Positions 12,101 to 21,100 of a DNA stretch of 64,000 nt are shown here, piece after piece. The stretch's first letter is position 1, and every line of letters starts with the position of its first letter. The position numbers and the translations under genes are program-made. The stretch is from Cynocephalus volans (lineage: Eukaryota; Chordata; Mammalia; Dermoptera; Cynocephalidae). The notes below the pieces were generated by a model that was not told the origin of the DNA, searched no databases, and worked only from the letters and a program-made list of their open reading frames with translations. The stretch spans positions 158,325,869 to 158,389,868 of the forward strand of contig NC_084463.1 of the NCBI RefSeq assembly GCF_027409185.1, given 5' to 3'.

Positions 12101-15100
12101 TGCCAAGATGAGTGACTCTGCAGGCTTGGGGGCAAAGGGCTGGACCCGACCCCCCCCTCCCTCCCAAAGGATCAAGCAGGTCATATAACTCCCTCCCCAG
12201 ACAGAGCCTTGCTGTTAATTGCTATTTTTCAACAAGTTTGCAATTAGAGGTTTGAGTTAATGACTGATCTCCTTCACCTCCACCCCCAGCTTAGCTGACT
12301 GAGCAGGGGTCAAAGGAGCACCCATCTCTAAGCAGCCCATCTGCCCTGTCTCCACTGCTACATAGCCACTACGCTGTGTCCCAAAACCTGAGGCTTTCCC
12401 CCCTGGGTCTGGGGAGGTTGGGAGACTCAAGTTGTAAGGGCTTTGCAGCAAAGGGAAGGCTGTGGCCCAGAAAGGGAATGGGACTTGCCTAAGGCCACAC
12501 AGCAAGAGTCATCCCTCCCATCTCCCCAGCTCTTTGCCTCTTTGGGGTGCATGGGTGGAGCAGAGTGGGGAGTGGGTGTCTTCACGGGTTGCACCCCCTT
12601 GTCTCACCTGTCAGACAGGTCTCCCAGCACGAGCCCTCCAATCAGTATGCCCGCCATGAAGACAGACTGGGCCATCTCCTTCAGTTTGTTGGATTTGCAC
12701 ACCAAGTCCCACTGCACAAGAGAAAGGTAGGGCCACCTGGCTCAGTGCAGACCAGCCCCCTCGGCCATGCACAGCTGGTGCCCTCACACATGCTGGCTCT
12801 CTCCCCCAGCACCCTGACTTGGCTCCCTGAACCTGGCCCATGCCTCCCTCGTACCAGTTACTCTTTCAGCCTGGCTGGGGGCTCCATAGGTCCCTGACCC
12901 CCAGTTGTGTTATGACAGCATCCCTCAAGCATGTGAGGCTGACAGTCTCTTCAGCTGCCACATCCAGATCTGTCCTCAATCTCCTCCCTCATCCCCTCCA
13001 AGTATGCCTGTGTCCCTGTGTGCTGTGATTTGAATGTTCCCCAAGCTTATGTTGGAACTTAACTCCCAATATGGTGTTTGAAAGGTGGGACCATTAAAAG
13101 GTGATTGGATCGTGAGGACTGTGCCCTTGTGAATGGATTAATTCATTCATGAAGTAATGGATTAATGGCTTAATGGGTTTATCAGGGAGTAGGCTGGGGG
13201 CTTTATAAGGAGAGTAAGTGAGCAGTAAAAATACTGATGCTGTTCTCACCATGTGATTGCCTGCATCACCAGGGGACTGGGTAGAAAGTTCCCACCAAGA
13301 AGGCCCTCACCACATGTGCCCCCTCAACCTTGGATCTCCCAACCTCCAAAGCTGTAGGAAATAAATTTTATTTCTCTATAAGTTATCCAGTTTCAGGTGT
13401 TCTGTTCTGAGCATCAGAAGATGGATTGATACACTGTGGCCTTTCCTTCCCTCCCCTCCTCTCCTGCAGCCAAGGCCAGTCCCTCCGCCTGCACCATGAC
13501 TCACCCTCTCTCCTCCACAGGGACATCCCTCCATTTGCTGCCTTCTCTCTGCTGAGCCCTTGAAGCTTCCCCAGGGATCGTCCTGGATCCTCCCCTAGCC
13601 ACCTTCCCAGGCAATGCCATCTGTTCCTATGGCTTTGATCACTGTATTATGCTGAAGACTCCAAATCCGTATCTCCAGCCCAACCTCCTCTTCTGGCTTC
13701 CAGACCGGTAGATTCAAGCTGCCTACTTGGGAACTCCATCCAGATGATGCCACGTGAGCATCTCAGACTCAATGGGACCTGTCACCCCACTCTTCGCAAA
13801 GTCCCAATCTCATTGACTGATGACTCTCTCTTTTTAAAATTTTAATTAAAAAAAAATCTATACTATTGCTTTTTTTGTTTTTGGTGGCTGGCCTATAATG
13901 GTCAAAATTTATATTATTTCTAATTGACAAATTTTTTTTTAGTTTAAAATTTTTATTTATTTTTAGCATATTCATTCTTACAAATTGTGGTATTGCTTTA
14001 TGCCCTTTGCTCTCATTGACAAATTATCATCGTATTACATGTGGGGAGAACAAGGTGATGTTTTGATATATGTATACGATGTGGAGTGATTAAATCAAAC
14101 TAATATATCGATCACCTCACTTACTTGGCATTTTTTGTGGTGATACATTTGAAATGTACTCTTTTAGTTCACTTGAAACGTACAACATAACTATTGACTA
14201 TAGTCACCCTGTTGTGCAATAGATCTCAAAACTTTACTGGCCTGTCTAGCTGACGCTTTGTACCCTTTGACCAGTATGTCCCCATCCCCGTGCTCCACGC
14301 CTCCCCCCACCTCCCCTCGCCTCTGATAACCACCGTTCTACTCTCTACTTCCATGAAATTCAACTTTTTAAAGATTCTACGTAAAGTGATACCGTGCTGC
14401 TAACCTTCTCTTGACGCCTCCTGCTCTCTCCCACTCCACAATCACTCAGTCCTCAAGTTTCTTACCTTTTAATATTTTGTGAGTCTGGATTCTTTTATTG
14501 CCATGACTGTTGCTTTAGTGTAGGCCTCATCTCTTTGCTCTTAGATTAATAATGACAGTTGATACTTATTGAGGGTTTTCTAGGTACCAGGCACTGTCCT
14601 AAGTTCTTTTCATGTTTCAACTTCTCTAATCCTCACAACAACCTTATTATGTAGGTGCTAACATCATTCCCATTTTACAGATGAGGAAACTGAGGCCCAG
14701 AGAGGATTACTGGGACAACCTTCGGACAGTCTCCTGACCTTCATTCTCCTCCCCTCCTATCCATTCTCTCCCTGATAACCTGGCTGGCTTTCTGAAACAC
14801 CACTCCCATCAGGTTCCTGTCTTGCCTAAATCACTCGCTGGCTTCCTTCTGCCCTTTGGGTAAAGATAAAGCTCTGTTAATGCAGATTTATAAGGCCCTC
14901 CATGCTCTGGCCCCTGCCTACCTGTCTGGTCTAATCTCCTGCTAATCTCCAACATGCACTCTTTGCTCCAGCCATCCTGAATTACTTGTGTAATGAAGTG
15001 GAGAATTTTATTCACTAGAAATGCCTCCCAAGAATGTTTTATTTTTGTATTTTATTTTTTTGTGGCTAGCTACAGGGATCAAACCCTGGAACTTGGTGTT

Positions 15101-18100
15101 ATCAGCAACCAACTGAGCTAACCGGTCACTCCTCAAGAATGTTTTAGAAATAAAACATTCCAAAAAGAGAAAACCCCCACATCTCAGGGAACTTCTTTTC
15201 ACTTTCCTCTGCTGGAAGTGAGGAAGGATGGGGGTGGATAAAGACTGCAGGCCCTCCAGCTGTCTCAGAGTGGCCCAGCCTGGCCAGCAGTCCTGGTGGT
15301 CCCTGCTAGCTGGGAAGGGGGCCTGCAGGACATGTGTGCAGGGAAAAGGATAAAGGAGGAGGTGCCTGATATGTAGCAGGCCTTCAACAGATACTTTAGG
15401 AATTGATGGGATGAAAGAACAGAAAGAACAGGGGGATGGAGAACCATAGAGGTTAGAGATATGCTGATGTCTGAATGACAAGTCCACACTCCAAAAGCCA
15501 TGTGGAGAATTGCAAGAATGCATTATGTCAGAACAGGCAGAGTCTGGGCTGGAAGAACTTCTATGGTAAATTGGCCACTGGAGGATTACCTTCCTTCAAT
15601 GAAGTTTTGAAGCTCAGAAGGAGTGCTTCGTGGTTAAATATTTAAAATTCTAGGCTTCAGTTGCACCCTAAATTGCTCCTAGAGATTTCTGAAGCTCATC
15701 AGAACTGAGAAAAATGTGGCCATGGCTTCCCTGCAGATCAACACAAATAAATCTGTGGGGCTCCCCTCTGACACATGCAACTGTTATAGGTTGAATTGTG
15801 TCCCCCAAAAGAAACGTGGAAGTCCCATCTCCCAGTACCTCAGAAAGTGACCTCATTTGGAAATAGGGTTGTGGCAGATGTAATTAGCTAAGTTAAGATG
15901 TGGTCCTACTGAAGTAGGGGGGGGCCGTTAATCCATTCTGACCAGTGTCCTTGTACGAAGAGAAGAGAGATGCACACAGGAAGATCAGCATGTTAGGATG
16001 GAGGCAGAGCGTGGTGTTGATAACACCAATTCAGATCCCTGCACCGGCCAGGCCCCCGCCCCTCCAAAAAGGTTGGAAGCAGAGGTTGAAATGCTTCATC
16101 TACAAGCCAAGGAATGCCAACATTTCTGGCAAGCACCAGAAGCTGGAGAGGCAGGAGGGATTCTTCCCAAGAGCCTTTGGAGAGAGCATGCTCACACCTT
16201 AGTTTTGGATTTCTAGCCTCCAGATCTGTGAGACAATAAAATCTCTGTTGTTTTAAGCCCCCAATTTGTGGCATTTTGCTATGGCAGCCCTAGGAAGCTA
16301 AAATTCTGCATGATTCCTGTATGTTTGAAGTATCTGCCGGCCTGATAGGTGGTGATGGGGAGGGGATTGGGAATAGAAGATCATGGCAAGCAGGGAACCA
16401 GGTGTAGAGGGAATGGGAGAGATTTTTAAAGGCATCCTGAAAGTTTTGGGAGTGAGGAAGATATTTAGAGGGAATTTTGGCATGCTTTCTGTGTAATTTG
16501 CTGTGCAAAGTCCCTAAGAAGGCCCCATTGAGAAAATTTATAGCAGAAGCCTTGATTATTCTTCAAGGCGTTGGCTGTCATTGCATTTCCTTTGAGCGTG
16601 GTCTATGCACAGGCTGGGCCACGTGGAGCCCTTGGATTTAGTTGGGTTACACCAGTAATTCTATGAAGGCTTCGTGCTCTTGTGCTCCTGTTTGCTTTTG
16701 CACTTGTTATGCTCCCCTTATTCTAGTAATGTTGCCAGTCCTTCAAAACTCATGTCAAGATCACCTTTTCTGTGAGTTTGAACCTGTTCCTGATAGGAGA
16801 AATACATTCTGGTGTGGGTGACTGTAGTTAACAGGTATCGTATTGTGTAGTTCAAAATAACTGATAGAGAGGACTCTGAATGTTCTCACCAGGAAATGAT
16901 AGAAGTCTGAGGTGGTAAATATGCTAAATGCCCTTTTTTGATCATGACGTGATGTGTGCATGTATGGAAACACCACACTGTACCCCATAAATATGTATGA
17001 TTATTATGTGTCAATTAAAAATAAAACTTAAAAAAAATCTTTTCTGAGTGCCGGGAACTTTTTCCCTGGGTGCCTGGCACAAGCACTTCCAGACTCCCAG
17101 TGGAGGTAAAGGTGTCCCTCATTTCTCCTTCCACTCCCAGCAGCCCATTCTCACCTCTAGGAGGCACACATGACACAGCAATTTAACTGCTTATTTACTT
17201 GTTTTCCTCTCCTGGATTCTGTAACCTCACCAAGGACAGAGGACACCTCCTTTGACTTTTTATCCCTAGTAGCTAGCAGAATAGTTGCTGCATAGTAAAT
17301 GTTAATGTTTGTCCAACACATAACTAATGAGTAAACAGGGCAGGAGTTATTATATGTATTTACTGATAAGGCCCAGAGAGGGGAAGGTGACTTGCTGGCT
17401 GGAAGGAGCCAGTCACTCAGCTTCCCCATTAGCATGGCCTTGGCTGATCTTTCCCATCAATGTTTGGCAACTCCACATAGCGTTCCTGCTCCTGATTTCC
17501 TAGTCCCATGTTCTCGGCCTTCTTTTTCCTTTCTTGGAGTGTAACTGAGCACCAGGGGAATTGGGTTCTGGAAGGAAAGAACAGGAAACTCACTGTCATG
17601 TCTTCCTGTGTGGGTTGATATACCAGGAAGGTGGCAGGGAGGAAAGACCAGGGCTGCCATGCTCAGGAGGAAGCTTTGCAAGTCATGCCATAACAACCTC
17701 ATGGAGGTTCGGAGGGTAAGTGACTTGCCCAAGCATAGCATTGTCCATTTTAAGGCAGAGACTCAAACTCTAGTCTGCTGAACCCCAGCTGGTACTCTTG
17801 GCCACAGTTCCCTGATGCCTCACTGGTGAGCCCTGGGCTGCCAGAGGAAGGAAACTGTTGCTGTGAGACACTGTAAGACAATGCAGCCCAGGATGGGCTG
17901 GAATTGTATGTAGTAGGGGATGCAGTCAAGGTCAGAGCCAAGTGGGCTGGTCTGATAGTGGGTCCAAAGTGTGAGGTGAGGACAGGCTTAGGAGCTGAGG
18001 CTGCAGCAAGAAGAGAGGCCAAGAGGCCCCTGGAAAGGTCAGGCAGAAGATGGGCAATAGAAGGTCAGGGCAAGCCATTTGTGACTAAGGCCATGATCAG

Positions 18101-21100
18101 CTGGATGGGGTCCTGCTCCATGTGTTGGGGGAGCTGACTCTGCTAGAGGACCACACGAATGGTTCCTACCCCATAGTAAGGACAAGGAAACAGCTTGCCT
18201 TAACTTGGAGGCCTTTGGAGCCAGGTCAGACCTTGGGGAGCATCACTGTTTCCCCTGTGCTTTCCCAGACCCCTGATGGAACTTGTGCTGGGGCACAAGG
18301 GCCAGAGAGGATGAGCAAGGAATCTTGGGGAGAGGCAAAAGGACATGAGTCTCCATCCCTGCCACTTAGGAGCTGTGTTCCTGGGCCAGTTATCTGACCT
18401 CTCCGTGGCTTGGTCTCCTCTTATCTGGAGGTATCTAGTACCTGATTCTCAGGATTATAAATGATGTAAGGAATGAAAAGCACCCAGAACATACCTGGCA
18501 AACATTGGACACTGGATTCATGATGCTCTATTATTATTGTCACGTATCATCGTAAGGCCTATGCTCACAGGGACATGTGGTATAGTGAAGAGGACATGGA
18601 GTCTGGAGTCAGGACTTCTTGACCCACCACCATGTCTGGGAAGGCCACCTTCTGGATCTGAGCCCCATGTATTCCTCTGTGAAATGGGGATGACAGTGCC
18701 TGATTCAGAGAAGGGGTGCAAAGCACCAGCTGGGGGTCTTGCATACAGCAGGTGCTTACCCAGTGAGTTCCTGACCCTGGAGAGCCCACAGGATGGCCCT
18801 AGAACCCTCCTGTGTGCATGTTTGGGGCTCTCTAAGGGCCAGGCTGGCCAGAAAAGTGGCTGAGTGGGGCTGTCAAGTCCTCGCCCAGGAGGCAGATTGG
18901 AGCAAGGAAGGACACAGTGGGAGGGGGTGCCCTGAGCAGGGCTGAGGATGGGCAAGTGAGATTTGAAGGAGGCTGGGAGCTGGAGACAAGAGTCAGACAG
19001 GTGGTTTGGGAGCTGGGCAGCCTGGGAGTTTGAGAATGAAGATGAAAGAAGGTCAGAGGTGCTGGCCAGAGACTTGGCAGGGGACGTGCTGGGCAGGCTC
19101 TCTGCTTCTCCAGCAGCTGACTCAGGGCCTCCAGGGACTTCTGGGGGGCAGGGATGGGCTTCTTGTGGCCCTGGGGACAGGATAGGAAGGCTCAAGGTAC
19201 AGAGAGGAATTCTCGGGGCCAAGGCCCCAGAGGCCCACAGGGCTGAGGTGCAGGGGTTGGGGCTCTGGGCTTCCCTCCTCTCCAGGGAACCCAGGGCCCA
19301 GAATCTGTGCTCCCAAGCTTTTCAGGCTTCAAAGAAAGGCCTTTGTTTCCTCTGAATGTCCTAATAAAGCTCCTGAAAAATCCTGACCTTGTCTGTGCTG
19401 CACCAAGAGAAAGGAATTTGTGGTCACCCCTGCCAGGAAAGCTTAGGGGACCAGAAAGGGGAGGGAGACTGCCTCCGCTCCTCCCAGACCCTGTGCTGGG
19501 CTCGCCCACTCCACCTGCCCTGCCCTCCCTCATGCCCCCTCCATGAGGGAAGTGCCTTATTATCCCCATTCTGCAGCTGAGGGGACTGAAGCAGGAGAGC
19601 AGAGGTGACTCACCAGGTCAAGGATTGAGGGATGGTTGGGGTGGAGCAGGGATCTGAGCAGGGGAGGAGGGCTAGGGGAGCCCATGGACGGAGGCAAAGT
19701 CTTGGGGTCTGGGTGAGCCAGGACGAGCTGTGACAGCTGACTCCCCTTTTTACTGGGGATCCCCTACTCTCCTGGTAGGAAGAGTAGGCTAACTAGAGGG
19801 TTAGCCTCTAGTTCTCAGACATCCTATTAACAACAGCAACCACAGCTACAACCTCAGCCACGACAACCATAGCCACAGTGCAACTCACGTGAACTGAGCG
19901 CTTTCTAAGTGCCGGGGCCCTCTGCTGAGTGCTGTCCTTGCACTGTCTCCTTTAATCCTCACCCTGGCTTTCTTGTTTCTGTTTACGGATGAGGAAACTG
20001 AGAATTCTGGGGTTGTGACATCCCTGGTAATTGGCAGAGTCAGGATGTTCACCCTGGCTGCCTGACTCTAGTTCATGATCCCACACTGTCTGGGAGACAG
20101 CCCCTTGCCTCTATTAACCCAGGTCACCTGGACCCAGCTCACTCCTGGCCAAAATACTCCAACCTTCCTCATTACCACTCTCCCCACCCAGAGCCAGCAC
20201 GTCCAATCCCCTGCCTCCATGCTAGAGAGCCATCCCTAGGTAAGTCCAAACACTGAACCACCTCTATGCGAGGGGCCAGAGCCCCACTCCACCCCACCCC
20301 AAGCAGATGGAGCCTGGACTTGGCATGGCTGAGCCATGGAAAAGGCAGAGGGCTCTGCCCTTGCCGTGCGGGCACCAGCGGCTGACTGGGTCGGCCATTA
20401 AGCCTTCAATGGCTGGGCAGGGACCTCTCCTAAGGATCTCAGGGAGCTGAGCATCCTCAGGGAGCCAGAGCCTGGTGCAGACCTGAGCCAGACCTGACCC
20501 AGAGAAGGGTGTGGTACACCGAGGGCTGGTGACCCCCCGTGTCTTTTTGGGATGTAGATTCACACTGTCCCAACTGCTGGAATGGCGACTGGGGACTCAA
20601 CTGGCACAGACGTGAACTGACGCTTGACTGGGTTCAGGGCCCACAACCTCTGCTCTCATCTAGACCCCCTGGAGCCCACCCAAGGGGTATCCTGTAAAGG
20701 AATCACTTCCTAGAAGTCAGCAGTGTCTGTGTCCCTCCCGGGGCTCTGAGGGGCATGTCCTTCATTCAGCGTTGACTGAGAACCTGCTATGCAGCTGGCC
20801 TGTGACGACAGAGATGCATGGGAGAGACACTGTCCCTGCCCCAGAGGAGCTACTGCAAGAGGGCAGGCAGAAGTGTGCACATGGCAGGGCAGCCCACCAC
20901 CCTCCTTCGGGCTGCAGGGTGCGCGGTCAGTCTCACGGGTTGTGGATCGGGGTTTTGCATTCTTAAGGAGCGTGGGCTCGGAGCCTGACTACTGGGTTTG
21001 CCCCCCAGCACCATTTACAAAATGTGGTGCCTTGGGCCAGACCCTCAGTCTCATCTGTGAAAATGGAATAATAAAGGTGCTACCCTTAGAGGACTGCAGT

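Noticed and set aside
15042..15133. Genuine tRNA-Ile gene
   Set aside because: The D-arm to anticodon region is shortened, the acceptor stem does not pair, and the A-rich tail plus target duplication mark a SINE.
18518..19222. 234-codon minus-strand open frame in SLC22A8 intron 2
   Set aside because: Low-complexity Pro/Ser-rich product in GC-rich intron sequence. It has no domain and overlaps MIR copies.
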